Positions 37,831 through 51,524 of a DNA stretch of 64,000 nt are shown here, piece after piece (within the stretch, counting starts at the first letter, position 1; each line of letters opens with the position of its first letter). This stretch comes from Ichthyophthirius multifiliis. Its lineage: Eukaryota; Ciliophora; Oligohymenophorea; Hymenostomatida. The position numbers and the translations under genes are program-made. Location of the stretch: contig NW_004086035.1 of assembly GCF_000220395.1 (NCBI RefSeq), forward strand, positions 54,215 through 118,214. Direction: 5' to 3'. The notes below the pieces were generated by a model. That model ran no database searches. It saw only the letters and a list, made by a program, of their open reading frames with translations, and was not told where the DNA came from.

Positions 37831-40800
37831 GTAAATAAAAGTTAAAAATTAATTGATTCAATAATAAACTCTGTCTGTGATTGTACTTCATTAAAAGACG
37901 AAGCAGTTCATGTAGAAATTATTAAATCTCTTTTAACTCTTTCTACAAGTCCTATTTGTGAAGTGAATAAATTTTATAAAATAATAATTTTTTTATTTTT
38001 ATTTTTTTTTATTTTATTTTAGATATCAGGGTAAAACTTAGATTATATTGTAAAAACTATTTTTGGAATTTATTACTGTAATATAATAAAAAATATAATA
38101 TTCAAAAATTTATTATGAAATAATTTTTTAAAAATATATAATTAATTTTATATTTAATTTATAAGCATTTATACGCTAAAAATTTTTTAATTTTTAAATA
38201 TTATAATTTTCTATCTTTTATTATTAAAAATAAAAGAATCTAAATAAGGAATATTGCAAAATACGTCAAAACATGCAATAAGCTAAATAGTTTCAGAATT
38301 ATTCAAAAAAATGGAAAACAATAGTTTTCTTTCATTTGAAGAAAGATAAATATATTTTAATAAAAGGTAAAACATGTAACCTTTAGCTTAATCCTCTACC
38401 TGTGAAAACTAGTTTAATTTTTCTAAGCAATAGGCAGTAATCCTTAATGCCTCTGAAGAATCTTCAGTTAATATTAATAGTTTATAACAACCAGCTGTAA
38501 TTTAATAAGTATCATTTAATATTTACAACACTTTACCTCCCGTAAATTTAGAAGATAAAAAAAATTAGAAAAATTAACTAATATAATAATATTTAGGAAA
38601 GGTAATTATTAATATGGTTGATGATGTTTGCATTTATTACAACAAAAAAGAAAAAATTAGTTAAAAATATTAAGAAGATAACGAATAATAATAGTTATAA
38701 TAAGAACTTTCTTTAATCCCTCTCAAATGCGTGCCTATATTCCAAGACAATGATAATCCTTAATACAAACGTACTATATTTACTAATATAGATAATGAAA
38801 AGTAAATAAAGGCAGGAAAATTCGGTTGGTGTTTTATATGTAGAAATGAAGCACAGAATTTTTGTAAAGACACACGTGTACCTATATGCTCAAAAGAGTG
38901 CAAGTTAAAACATTTGGAAGAAATTTAATTAATTGAAAGGGTTTGCTTTGATAATTATGGTGATGGGTATTTGAATAAATAAATGGTAGATTGTTTAAAT
39001 ATATTTGAGTTCTTATGTAAAACTTCATGTAAAGATGCTGCAAACAATCTCTCTTAATAATAATTAAAAGAAAAGGCCTTGGCTTTAGAATTACTCCTTA
39101 TTATTATGGAAAAAGGAGGTCCTATTTTTATTTCTAGAAAGGAATTTACTTAGGCTGTAAGGGATAATCTTTTACAAAGTCTTTTGTAGAATTCTTTAAG
39201 TACTGAAAAATCTGTTTTTATTATAAGTTTTAGTATTTTTGCAAATTTAATTGATAACTTTAGGTAAAATTTGAAAACTGAAATTGGGGTTTTTATAGAA
39301 AATGTATTTATCAAATATCTTGAAAGTTCTAATGCTAATTATAACCATCGTATTTATTGCTTACATGTATTTAATAAAATATTCAAAATACCACGTGCTG
39401 TTATTGAAATGTTTGTTAATTACGATTGTCTTTTGGATCAAAATAATATGATAGAACATATTATTGAACTTTTATGTAAAATTTCACAAGGAAAATATGC
39501 CAAACAGGAATATTAAAGTTTAATAATGCCTGATTAAGATATTGAATTGAGAAATTTGGCAACAAAAAACATTATTGAGTTGATGAAAGGAATTGTCGAT
39601 TTTGTGGATTTATGTGATGAATAAAATAAGACTTAATAAATTGCAGCTGCATTGCCAATTTAGACTCTTTAAAATGAAGAAAACAATAATATGGATGTTA
39701 CTTAGATTTTTGAAGAAAACACTAAAGATCCTATCGAAGAATAAAGATAGAGAAAATTAAAGTTTAAAAAGGCTATTGCTAAATTCAATTTTAAACCTAA
39801 ATAGGGCATTTAATCTTTTATAGAGGCTAAAATTATTGAAGAGAATAATCCAAAATAATTGGCAGAAATATTTTATACATACAATCCTTAACTTGATTAG
39901 GAAAAATTAGGAGAATTATTTGGGTCTGATAATGCTTTTAATAAAAGTGTTTTAGCTGAATTTATTGAATTTATTAATTTTAAAGAAATGGACATAGTAG
40001 TAGGTTTAAGAAAATTCCTTACTTATTTCTAGTTACCAGGTGAAGGTTAACAAGTAGATAGAATACTTGAAAAATTTGGAGAAAAATATGTTTTAGATAA
40101 TTCTTCAGCATTCAAATCGGCTACTGGTGCTTATACACTGTCTTATGCTTTGATGATGCTTTAAACATCTCTTCATAATACTTAAGTTTAAGAAAAAGAT
40201 AGAATGACTTTACCCTAATTCATAAATTTAGTTAAAGGAGTTGATGATGGGGAATCATTGTCTGACGATAGAGTATAGGCTATGTATTTAGAAATAAAAA
40301 AAGCTCCTTTAGCTATTCATCATTTAGAGGCTTAAAAAAAAGCTTTTGAAGAAGCTTTGACTTAAAGTGTAAGTAAAAAATAGGAAATGTTTTTATTAGA
40401 AACAGAATAAATGTTTGAAAAATCTCGAAATAAAATCTAGAAACATAAAGATACTGAAAATGTATATATTTAAGTTTTTAGTAAGGATTATGTTGGAAAT
40501 TTACTCTAAATTATTTGGAGTCCAGTTTTTGCTTGCCTTTCTTCTCAAGGAATTGAAAGTAATATAAATAATTCGTAAACTTAAGATAATTAATAAGGAA
40601 ATGAACATACTAATACTATTAATGGATTCAAATACGGTATTAGGTTGCTTGGATAGTTTGGATTAGAAACTGAAAAAGAAACTTTTATTTTAGAATTGTG
40701 TAGGTAAACAGGTTTAATGGTAGGAAATTATTAAAAAATTTTAAAATAAAAAAATATTTATGCAATCAAAACTTTACTTGAAATATGTACTTCAAATAAA

Positions 40801-43222
40801 TATTTCCTTGGAAAATCATGGAAAACAATTTTGTAGTGTGTAGGATAGTTAGACCATTATTTCAACGCCCATTAAAATTCTCGAAAAGATAACGATTTAA
40901 TTAATTCAGAAACATACCTTTAAAACAATTAAAATGATTAGTAATAATAATAGGAATAAATTGAAATTATTAATGCTTAAGTTGTTGCTAATTATATTGA
41001 TTAATCTATGGTGGATAAAATTTTCCATAATTCCATATAGTTAGATGGTGAAAATATTTTCGAATTTATTAAGTGTTTATGTGAATAATCAAGAGAAGAA
41101 ATTGATTATATGTAACCTCCTAGGATTTTTTGCATGCAAAGAATTGCCGAAATAACAGAATTTAATATGCATAGAGTTCGTATTATATGGAATAGAATTT
41201 GGGAAGTATTAAAATAACATTATAACTATGTAGGATGTCATAAAAATCATTAAATTAGTGCAATAGCCATAGATTCCCTTAAATAATTAGCAGTAAAATT
41301 TCTTTAAATACCCGAACTCGTACATTATTAATATTAAAGAGATTTCTTGTCACCTTTCGAGTATGTTTACTAAAGAGTTAGTAATGCCCAATTAAAAGAG
41401 TTAATTTTAAATTGTCTTTAATTAATGACCCATACAAGAGCTGATAATTTAAGGTCAGGATGGAAAGTAGTATTAAAAGTTGTAAATGCAACATTATAAG
41501 AAGATAATTAGGTTTTGGTTGATTTAGCAGTTTCAATTACTGATATGATAATATAATAAAAAAGCTTTGATAATTTAATTGATGTATATGCTGATCTTAT
41601 TCATGCATTGACAAACTAAACGAAATACAAATAAGAAAAAATAGCTCTAAAAGCGCTAGATCATTTAAAAAAATGTATTAAATTTTTGGTAGAAAATACT
41701 CATAAGGATGAATAATAATAGTAGCAATCTGCAAATAATGTTGTAATTGCAGGAAATAGTAAAAAAAGCTTAATTATTAATGAATCTAAGAGATTATTGG
41801 AGGGATATTTAATACCTATTTTGAATAATTTTGCTTCTTTTTTTTCTGATGAAAGGCCTTCTATAATTAAGAAAAGTGTAAAATATTTATTTGAAACAAT
41901 AAAACAATATAGTAACTAATTCAATTAAGAATTTTGGAATCTAATATTTAAAGGAGTTATAAGACCTCTTTTTGATGATATGTAGTTTACTTTTTAAAAT
42001 ATGCAATATTCAAATAAATAACTTTATAATGCTACTAAAATCACCAGCCACAAAGCTTTCTAAGAATTTGTTAGTATTTATGTTTAATATTTTAATACAT
42101 TAGAAAATTGTATGGATGAATTCCTTGCTATAATTATAAATTGTGTTTTGACTAGCGAAGAAGTAATTTTTTTATTTTTATTTTTATTTTATTGATTTTT
42201 TTTTTTTGGGTAAACAGACTTTATCTTCAATATGCTTAGAAAATTATAAATAATTTTTATTGTAAATATCTTAAAATTTGAATTAAGGACATTGGGATAA
42301 AATAATATAATCTCTTGTTTATATGTCTGAGTCTTGTACCCCTGTTGAAATACTAAATATTTCAGAAATACATGAAGATTTTAATATATCTTTATATGAT
42401 TTAGTTTAAAAAGAAAGTATTTTTGTACCCTCTAATTCATTAGATATTAATTTCAATAAAAACATAATTTAATGCGTAATTTTTAAAAATATTCTCAGTT
42501 TTATTAGTGATATTTTTGAAAGTTTTACTTAATTTTTGACTTAATAGCATATTGATTAAATAATATAAATGCTTTAAAAGCATGCTACTTTTACAAGAGA
42601 ATTCAACAAACGCATATATTTGCGCTTTTATTTATGGAGAAGTGGTAAAAAATATTATTTTAAAATATATATAATATTAATTAAAATAAAGGATTGATGA
42701 GTGATTAAGATAAATTGCCAGTTTTAGGTAGGTAAGAAAAGATAATCAGAAATGGCTTAATTTAAGTTTATTATGAAAAATATAATAGAAATAAAGTTTA
42801 ATAAAACTTAAATGAATTCCATGAGTATTTTTTTATTTTTAAAATTTATTTTAATTATTATTTAATAAAGGCTTTGCTTTTCCTATATTTAAGATTTATT
42901 CAATATAATATAAGAAAAAAGAAAATTTTATATTTTATAAAGAGATTAAAAAAAATAAAAATAATAACTTGGGTAATAAAAATAATAATAAAGTGAAATA
43001 GAGTAATAATAAGTTTCAGATAATATTGTTAATTAAGAAAATAATAATTAAATAAAATTAAGTGAAATGTTGTAATAATTAGACTAAGAAGATAAAGAAA
43101 GAGAATAAAAATAACTAAGATTTCTAATTGCAAATGGTATAATACCGAAATTAGATAATGATGAGCATCTATAAAAAGTAATTTTAAAAATATAAGCTTA
43201 CTAATATATAAATTAATTATTT

Positions 43223-43269
<47 letters not shown>

Positions 43270-43434
43270 AAATATAAAATTATAAAAAGTTATCAAATTA
43301 ACAGATTTAATATATATTAAAACAAATTTATTGATATAAGTAATTAAAATGTTTATATTGATGATGATTTCGATTAAAATTTGTAAAAAGTTCTATCTAA
43401 ATATGTTAATTATGTATTTACATTAATAAAATGA
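37323..43434 (+). CDS. Sec7-domain ARF guanine-nucleotide exchange factor (BIG/Sec7 type)
   Basis: Very large protein (roughly 1,800 residues) of the BIG/Sec7p ARF-GEF class, which activates ARF on Golgi/TGN membranes. Order: DCB-like N-terminus (LIDSIINSVCDCTSLKDEAV, EIIKSLLTLSTSPICE), a Cys cluster (CFICRNEAQNFC, PICSKECK) before the HUS region (FEFLCKTSCKDA), Sec7 domain about 39815-40400 (FIEAKIIEENN; LPGEGQQVDRILEKFGEKY with the glutamic finger; ATGAYTLSYALMMLQTSLHN), and HDS regions (PRIFCMQRIAEITEFNMHRV, DSLKQLAVKFLQIPEL, DNLRSGWKVVLKVV). Introns include 37447-37526, 37649-37698, 37963-38022, 38078-38236 (the longest seen here), one near 42163-42217, and two near 42647-42880. A Gln17 tract lies in the DCB region. 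The last exons near 43200-43434 are less certain. Start ATG 37323, stop TGA 43432-43434. Confidence 0.9.
37783..37830. repeat. (TAA)16 coding poly-Gln in ARF-GEF
   Basis: Sixteen consecutive TAA triplets, preceded by CAA, in the frame of the ARF-GEF: DDDKIQ...QVNKSQKLIDSIINS on either side is family-like. In the standard code this would be sixteen stops; here it is a Gln17 run. The minus-strand poly-Ile ORF is a shadow. Confidence 0.9.
43220..43266. repeat. (ATTT)n array, probably intronic
   Basis: About eleven tandem ATTT units near the 3' end of the ARF-GEF gene. Reading through gives only Phe/Tyr/Leu/Ile repeats, while the flanks (DNDEHLQK and YQINRFNIYQNKFIDIS) are protein-like in different frames, so an intron is likely; exact borders were not resolved. 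Confidence 0.6.
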
Positions 43435-44057
43435 TATGATTTTAAAATGATTATATTGTTTTAAAATTTATATAGTATATATAATTTCTATTTTAAAAAT
43501 ATATACTATATATTTTTTTTAAAATGTATATTTTAAATAAATAAATTTACTATTTAAATTATAATAATATTAAAAAAAATACTAAAATAATATTTATAAA
43601 AACTTTAGTATTAATAAATTATTATATTATTTTTATATACTATTCATTTATTTATTCTATTTATTTTTTTTAGTTTATAGATTATTTAATTATATTTTAT
43701 TTTTTATTAATCTTAAACATAATTCATTTATTTTATTTAATTTTTAAAAATAAATTACTGAAAAAATAATTAAATATGAAATTAATCAATTATAACTAAA
43801 CCTTTATTGCTTATTTAACTTTAAATTGGATATAATAAATTAATTTCTTTAAAAAATAATTTTGAATTTAAATTTATTATTTGAATCGATTGAAGTTAAT
43901 ATTTATATTTAAAATTAATTTGATTTTTTTTAAAAAAAATAATGAAATCCTATTTCATTTACATTAATTTTTTAGATATATTTTGAATAATTTTTTTATT
44001 TTTATTTTTATAAATAAATTTTTTTAGTTATTTTAAAAAAATAATTTAATTAACAAA
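43435..44057. other. AT-rich spacer
   Basis: No gene recognised between the ARF-GEF and calpain-like genes. Confidence 0.5.
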
Positions 44058-46213
44058 ATGAATTAATCAAAATAAAGAAAGTTTTCCAGTAATAAATCTT
44101 TTGCCTAAATTAATTAAATACAAATGCAAGATGTATTCTCAAGTGAATATGGTTTGAATTTGTAAGATTATAATCAAAAATCACATGAACTTTAACTTTT
44201 AGGTGAGAAAGGTGTATTTTATGATGAATATTTTCCTCCTACAAAAGAATCATTATGTGAATATTGGAATTTAATGCCTTAATAGTAATAAAAAGTTTGG
44301 GAAAAAATACAATGGTTACGCCCAAATTAAATATTTGATGAGTTTTAAGGAATAGATGTATTTAAAGAAATAGAAGTTAACGATATTAAATAGGGTATTT
44401 TAGGAGACTCTTATTTTTTGTGTTCTTTAAGTTCTTTAGCAGAAAGAAAAGAATATATTTTGAAATTATTTCATACTAAAAATTACTAAAAAAACGGTTT
44501 ATATTCCATTTGGTTGAATATTAAAGGAGAATGGAAAAATATTATTATTGATGACAGAATACCTTGCATTAAAGGAATTCCTTGTTTTTCCAAAGCTACT
44601 GGAGCTGAATTGTGGGTCGTCTTATTAGAAAAGGCTTATGCTAAAGCTTATGGATCTTATTTTAAAATAGAAGGAGGAAATCCTGCGATTGCTTTGAGAG
44701 ATTTGACAGGTGCACCTTATTAGAATTTAGATAGTAATAATCCTGATGAAGTCTGGAACTATTTAATCTAACATGATAATAATGGAAAAAGTGATATATT
44801 AATTTGTTATACTAAGAGTGCTCACATTAAGGAAGAATAGAATAAACTTGGGATTTTAGCTGGGCATGCTTATTCAATCCTTGATATAAAGTAAATTTTC
44901 GATTATCAAGTCAATAAATAAGTTGGAATTATTAAAATAAGAAATCCTTGGGGGTATGTATAATTGCCACTTTTTATAAAAAAATTATAATAAAATATTA
45001 TATTATATTATATATAAAGTAAAGTTGAATGGAATGGTGATTGGAGTGATAATAGTTTAAAATGGACTCCTTAATTAAAAGAATAATTAAATCTTAAAAA
45101 TGAAAATGACGGAAGCTTTTGGATTTAGGTTGAAGATTTTGTTAAGTATTATGAAGGAATTGGTTTATGTCAAATTAAAGATAATTATAAGTGCAATTCA
45201 ATAAAGGTTGATATGGATAATTAATAAAATGCTGCAATAGTTAAGCTTATAATAAAATAAAGATAAGTTGGATGGATAACTTTGAATTAAGATGATTCTA
45301 GATTTTTTAAATAGGACATTTATAATTATTCTTTTAGTACAATTATTGTTACAAAACATAATTTCGAAACAAATTAAATTTAATGGGTATCAGGAAATTT
45401 CGATTATGATAGAAACAATGATGCTTTTTGTATTTTTGAGCCTGGAGAATATTTTGTATTTGTAGAAGTATTATGGAATCAAAATTATACTAGAAATATT
45501 GTAATAAGTAATTAATTATTCTTTTTTAAAACATCAAAAATATTTAAATAAAAATAAAGATTCTTATACAAATGGTGAGAATTAGTTTTAATTTATTACA
45601 GGTATGAATTGTGATGAATTTTAAAAATAGGCTATTAAATAATATTGTTTAACAAAACCAATAAGTAAAGAAAATAAACATAACAAAGTAGAATATTAAG
45701 GTAATGAAATAATTAAGATATAACGGTAATAATCTAGGTTTAATTTATTTCTATTTTTATAATAATTCTTGGAATTACAGTCTTGTAGACTAAAATTAGT
45801 TTTAATAAATTTTAAGGCTATAAATTAATGTAACCTTTTAAAGGTAAAAAAAATATTAAATTTGAATATTTTAAATAATTAAATAAGATCATGAAAACAT
45901 CGACATTGTATTACCTCCAGGAAAAGAAATTATTTTATTATGCAAGTTTGATGCTTTAAAAGATTTCTCAACTTCATATAACTATAAATCAAGTATAACT
46001 TTATATCCTTCTAATTCAGTCTAATTTAAATATGATGAATCTATGTTTTTAAAGCCTAACGTTTTTAATGATAAAATAAGTTAGGCTTAAAACAAAAGTT
46101 CAGCATAAAGAGAAATATCAATAACCAACTTTAGATTAGGTCCTGATAATGATATTGAAAATTTAACTACTAACATATATTAAATAGAATAAATTTTTGT
46201 AAATTCGTTTTGA
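44058..46213 (+). CDS. Calpain-like protein with Ser in place of catalytic Cys
   Basis: Calpain (C2 peptidase) core. Visible blocks: FYDEYFPPTKESL, WLRPNQIFD, active-site-1 region QGILGDSYFLCSLSSLAE, LYSIWLNIKGEWKNIIIDD, GAELWVVLLEKAYAKAYGSY, active His in AGHAYSILD, and active Asn in IIKIRNPWG. In active calpains the first block reads QGxLGDCW; here the Cys position is Ser (TCT at 44409-44411) and W is Tyr, so proteolysis is unlikely although His and Asn remain. After an intron near 44955-45019, VEWNGDWSDNSLKWT and FWIQVEDFVKYYEGIGLC continue the domain, then a C2L/beta-sandwich-like part (WITLNQDDSRFF, DAFCIFEPGEYFVFVEV). The last third (45640-45920) has uncertain splice sites. TGA 46211-46213 is taken as the end; more exons may follow. 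Probably a regulatory, non-peptidase calpain homologue. Confidence 0.82.
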
Positions 46214-47116
46214 TAGCTTTAACTCCATTTAGTAAATAAATATTACTTTAATTTCTTTTTGTTTAAATTAAAAAGTAAATGATTGGGCAACATTTTTATT
46301 TGTTCAAACTTTTATTTATTTATTTTTAACTATTTTGTTTGGATTTGATAATTGCAACTTTTTTGATGTTTAAAAATAAATATATTTTAATTTTTAATAT
46401 TTTAACTTATAGATTGTTTAATTATGGTTTCTATAATATTATTTAATTGTAAATAAGCAACTAGACTTAGATTGAGAATAATTATTAATTGCTTTTTACT
46501 ATCTATTATATCCTAAATTATATGGATATGCTTATATCCAAATGTAAATATTTTTAAAAATAATATATATTTCAAAAAAAAAAAACAGAAATGGAACTCA
46601 ATCGATTCTTAACTAGATAAAGTAAGTCCTGCATGGAATCCTTTTATACTTTATATATAAATATTAGTATTTTTTTTAAAGGTAAACATTCAAAAAATAT
46701 TTACTAATAAAAAGTTTATAAAAAATAGTTCTATGTATGTTTAGTATATTGGAAAGTTCTTGTTGATTACGATTTTTTAATATAAAAAGTATATTTCAAA
46801 TTCTCAAAAACATTATCGAGATAATGAATAAATATATATATATTATTAAATTTATGTTTATTATGTATTGATGTATTGAGTTTTGATTAAAAAAATAAAT
46901 AAAAATATATTTTTCAAAAAAAATATTTTTTCTTTATTACTTATCAAAGATATTAATTAAAATTTAAAAAAATTATTAGTTTTTAAAACAAATTTATATA
47001 AATGTTATTTTATTTATAATTAAAAAAAGTATAAGTGTAAAAATTTATTTTTTTCATACAAATATATTTATAAATTTAATTAAAATTTATTTGTTTATTG
47101 CTTATTATTTTTAATG
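46214..47116. other. Possible C2-like tail exon and spacer
   Basis: Between about 46590 and 46830 the plus strand reads QKWNSIDSQLDKVSPAWNPF, which has the look of a C2-domain strand pair (the family pattern ends in a Pro-x-Trp-Asn motif), and could be a 3' exon of the calpain-like gene or a remnant. The frame is interrupted upstream by TGA and the joints could not be resolved. 46880-47116 is plain AT-rich DNA. Confidence 0.3.
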
Positions 47117-49420
47117 TCAGCTTTGCCTTTTGGATTTTTGATCTCTAATAAATTTAGCTCTTACATTAGGGTCAAGTTCTTTCTTTCTAATTCTAAGATT
47201 TTTAGGTGTAACTTCTACAATTTCATCATCTAAAATAAAAAAATATTTTATTTGAAATAACTTATTTATTACCTCTAATATACGAAATAGCTTCTTCAAT
47301 ACTGAATTGTCTAGCAGGTTAAAGCAAAATTTTTTCTTCATGTTACTTACTTCTAACATTAGTGAGTTCTTTTTTTTTAGTTGGATTTAATTCTACATCT
47401 GATTCCTTCTAATTTTCTCCAATAACCATTCCTGCGTAAACTTAACTTCCAGGAATAACAAATAATTATCCGAATTTTTCACAAGCTTTAACTGCATAAG
47501 CAGTACATAAACCATCAGTAGTACATATTAAAGCTCCTTTAGTATTTTTTTTTAATGTTCCTTTATGTTCTTAATATTCATGGAAAAATGATTCCATAAC
47601 AGCAGTTCCCTTAGTGTCGTTCATAAGCTCAGTTCTAAAGCCAATCAAGCCTCTAGTTGGTGCAAGAAAAGTTAATCTATGTAAATCGGCAGTTATTTCT
47701 TCACAATTTTCATATACTCCTTTTCTAAGTCCTAGTTTTTCAATAATTATGGAAGAATAAATAGGACTAGTCTCAATTTTGACTTTTTCTACTGGTTCAA
47801 AGGTTTTGTTTCCTACTTATTTATATATAATTTAGGGAGGAGTTAAACTCATTTCAAATCCTTCTCTACGCATATTTTCGAATAAAACACCTAAATGTAA
47901 ATCTCCCCTTCCTTCTACAACTAAATTCGCTCCATCTTTTTAGCCCAAACCTTAATTAATTGATTTTATTATATTTTTTATTTTTAAAAATACCTTAAAC
48001 TCTTAAGGCAACATCGTTTTCACTTTCTTCTTAAAGTCTTTATCTTAATTAGTTGAAAGTTAATTTTACTCCTTCTTTTCCTGCTAAAGGAGATGTGTTA
48101 GGAGATATTGCAACACCAATAATTGGAGGATCTATAGGAATACTGGGAATCGATCCTTTATTTCCTTGTTTGTTTAAAGTATATGAAACTGTTGAATTGG
48201 AGAATCCAGCAATAGAAACAATATCACCTGCATAAGCTGTTTATATTTCCATCTTTTAGTTAATTTATTAAAATTAAAAAAAATAATTACTTGTTTCTAT
48301 CCGTATCTTCGTATTATTTTCATAACTTTATTACTTTCAATTAATTTACCATCTCTATCATATGAATCTAATTTATCGCCAACATTTAAAACTCCTGAAT
48401 TTATCTTCCCAATTACCAACTTTCCATGGTATATGTTACTTTCTGTTTAAGAAATAAGCAGTTGGAAATCTCCTTCTTTTGTTTATTTAGGCGGTAGTAC
48501 ATAATTAACTATAGCATCTAAAATGCAGGAAACGTCTTTTTTATTATCACTTTTTATATTATTTAGATTGTCCACAGCCCAACCATCCTTTTTTTAAAAA
48601 ATATAAATTTATTGTTTTCTTAGATATATAATATAGTATTAAATATTTTTACTCTTCCTGATGCATAATAAACTGGATAATCTAAATCTTCTTCAGGAAT
48701 GTCCATTTCTATAAATAAATCTAATATCTATAATTATTTTTAATATTTTTTTATTTCTTATGGTTAATAGTTATTTAATTACTTCATTTTCAACATCTTT
48801 ACATCTTGCAGTTGGACGATCTACTTTATTTATAATAACAATAGGTTTCAATTTTTACTTTAAAGCTTTTTTTAGTACGAATTTGGTTTAAGTCATTGGT
48901 CCTTCAGTTGCACATATTAACAAAATAACTCCATCAACCATCTACATAATACGTTCTACTTCACCTCCGAAATCCTAATGACCAGGTGTATCTACAATAT
49001 TGATTTTATAATCTTTATAAGTAATTCCTGTAACTTTAGAAAGAATTGTGATTCCTTTTTCTTATTCAAGTGCATTACTATCCATAGATTTCTAATTTTC
49101 TAAGCCTGATTATTTTAAAAGTGTATCTACTAAAGTTGTTTTTCCATGATCTACGTGTGCTATTATTGCAACATTTCTAAATTTGGTATTATCATTTGTA
49201 TTTAAAACATTAATAATGTTCTAATTCTTTATTTTTATTTTTTTAAAAATTAATTAATTAATATGTTTTTAAATTGCAATAATGAATAGTATTTTTTTAA
49301 TTTTACTTTTATAATTTTTTCTTATGTTTCTAATGCAAATGTGCTACAAGGATGATAAAATAAAGACCTTCTTATTTATTAAATTTCTTATTTGAAATTA
49401 AATGATTGAGAAATAGAACA
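47117..49420 (-). CDS. TypA/BipA-family translational GTPase, organelle type
   Basis: Ribosome-associated GTPase of the bacterial TypA/BipA family. Motifs: G1 [16 protein letters not shown]2 region [10 protein letters not shown]3 [20 protein letters not shown]4 [11 protein letters not shown]5-like YYASGR, and C-terminal [20 protein letters not shown], as in BipA. Eukaryotic copies normally work in mitochondria or plastids; an upstream exon reading [15 protein letters not shown] looks like a mitochondrial presequence and is joined in phase by an 80-nt intron (49227-49306). Another intron, 48588-48652, splits the G5 region; several more small ones lie near 48724-48775, 48256-48292, 47947-47994 and 47236-47273. 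The stop is TGA 47117-47119. The true ATG could not be fixed; the coding signal begins near 49420. The start of a second, unrelated 80-residue ORF inside the last exon is spurious. Confidence 0.88.
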
Positions 49421-50224
49421 GATTTATTTTTAAGTCAACCTATTTATATATTATTTACATAATATATTGCTAATGTTTATATTCTTTGCAATTTTCAACA
49501 TTTTTGTATTTTTTTATATAAAAAAAGAATTTTCTAATAATTTTTTTATATAAAATCTTACGATTTTTTATTTAATATGCAAATCAAAAGTATTTAGATA
49601 TAAATATTAAAAAAAATATGAGTTAAATAAAACTACTTAATAGAGAAAATAATATTAAAAGTAATTAAAAATAAAAATACTATATATAAATAAAATTATA
49701 ATAATAATAATTAAATTTGGTTATATAACATATATTAATTAATATAATAATATTTACTTTTATATATTAAGTGAATTTACATAAATACATAATAATTGAA
49801 AATAATATACCTTCATATTTTAATAATTTTATTTAAAATATTCAATTGCTTTTTATAAAAAGTATATATTATTTGTGTAAAATAGATGTTTAAGATAAAC
49901 TACATATAAAATATACTTTTAAATTAATATTTTTTTATTTTATTTATTCATTTTAATAAGATTGTTATTTCTAAGTAATTTAAAAATAAAAAATATGTAT
50001 ATTTTAGCTTTAAGGAAAAAAATATACTTTTACATTTGCAATTTTTATATACCTATCACTTAATTTATTTATTTTTAAAAATGAAAAATGATTTTTTTAT
50101 TTGAATATAAAAATCGATAATTTTTTAAATGAAAATGCATATTATATTTTTTTTAATATTTTAGAAGAATTATTTTATTTTTAAAAACGTATTTCCTTTA
50201 AAAATTATCAATTAAATATAATCA
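49421..50224. other. AT-rich spacer
   Basis: No gene recognised; lies 5' of the TypA gene and 3' of the next minus-strand gene, so it should hold the TypA promoter. Confidence 0.5.
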
Positions 50225-51524
50225 TCATTATTAATTATTTTTATTTTTTGCCTATGACAAACTTTACATTTTTGATTAATTCATAATTCTGGAAGCATTC
50301 ATAATGGCTTTTATAAAATTTTTTTTTTTTAACAAAAATAAAATTTTTTGATTACATCCTTATTTTAATGATTTTTCTATCTTTTAATTTTCTTATATTT
50401 ATGTGTTTTCAAGTTCTTTTTTTACATTATTATATTTTTGTAAAAGCCTTTTTTGTAATTCACATATAATAACTTTGTATTATTTTTTTAATAATTAATT
50501 ATTTACTTTTCAAGTTCTTAGTTCCTAATTTTTTTTTATTCATCTTAACCAGAAATAATTCTTTATCTTAATGCTGATATTTCATTTTATTATCTTAATC
50601 TTAAATGTTGCATTAAATTTTTTAGTTTAATTTATCTTTAATAATTCCATTTTTCAAACTCTTCTTTTTCAATAGTAAATATTCTTTGTTGAATTTAATG
50701 AGCTTCCATATATCTTTATTAAGTTAATTTAATAAAAATAAAATATCTAATTGATTACTCTTATTATTTAGCTAGTTATTCTTCCATTTTTCTTAAATGT
50801 AATAATTCAGGAGTATCTTTTGGTTTTTATGCTTTTTTTATATAAATATAAAAAATAAACTAAATTAAATTATGAAAACTTATTTGTTATTCTATTTCTT
50901 CTTAAAATTTATTCATTTCTTCTTAATGTCTTTCGATAGTTTCTTTTTCAACTTTTTCAGCTTCTTAATTAAATTCAAGCATTTTTCTATCCCAAAACTC
51001 ATTGAATTCATTATATTCATTTAAATGAGCCTTTTCAATTTCCTATTTCTATAAAATAAATAATATTAAACTATCTATTATACTTAAATTTATAATTTAA
51101 AAAACCTCATTCAAATGACGTTATTTCGTTTCGTCTTTTGATCTCCTTTCGAATTCTAGTTTTAACTCTTATAATCTTCTTTTAGCTAATTCAGCTTCAA
51201 CATATTTTCCTGATTTTTCACAATTTTTTTAATGTTCTAAAAGTACTTCCCTTTTTTTATAAATTAAAAGTTTAATTTTTATTAGATTTATTAAATAACA
51301 TGTATTCTTCAATATCACCATCTGGTTCAGGAATTTAGGATTTTTATTTTTATGAAGCTGATATTGGTCTATAATTAGAACTAATTTTTAAAAATTGTGA
51401 ATATTAAGATATTAAATAGATAAAATATATTTTTGTGAGTAAATATTATTTTTTTTAGTTGGCTTTTATAAAGGTACTTTTAGGAGTATTTGCTATTGGA
51501 TTATTATAACTCTGATCTTTACAT
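50225..51524 (-). CDS. Coiled-coil protein with conserved-looking motif
   Basis: ATG 51522-51524, TGA 50225-50227; about 340 residues. The first intron (GTACCT...AAATTAG) joins MQRSELQQSNSKYSQ to NSNYRPISASQKQ in phase, and others (near 51051-51107 and 50829-50876) are equally clean. After an acidic piece (IPEPDGDIEEYMLF) the protein is coiled coil: KSGKYVEAELAKRRLQELKL, EFEKWNYQRQIKLKNLMQHL, then EISALRQRIISGQDEQKKIR. The last pattern (Leu-Arg-Gln-Arg-Ile-x-x-Gly-x-Asp/Asn-Glu-Gln-x-Lys) looks like a conserved motif of a ciliary or centriolar coiled-coil family, but I cannot name it with confidence. A frame slip occurs near the A6 run at 50482-50487. C-terminal tail: KNFIKAIMNASRIMNQSKMQ. 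Confidence 0.68.

Noticed and set aside
37682-37891. Minus-strand poly-Ile ORF
   Set aside because: Reverse reading of the (TAA)16 Gln tract in the ARF-GEF.
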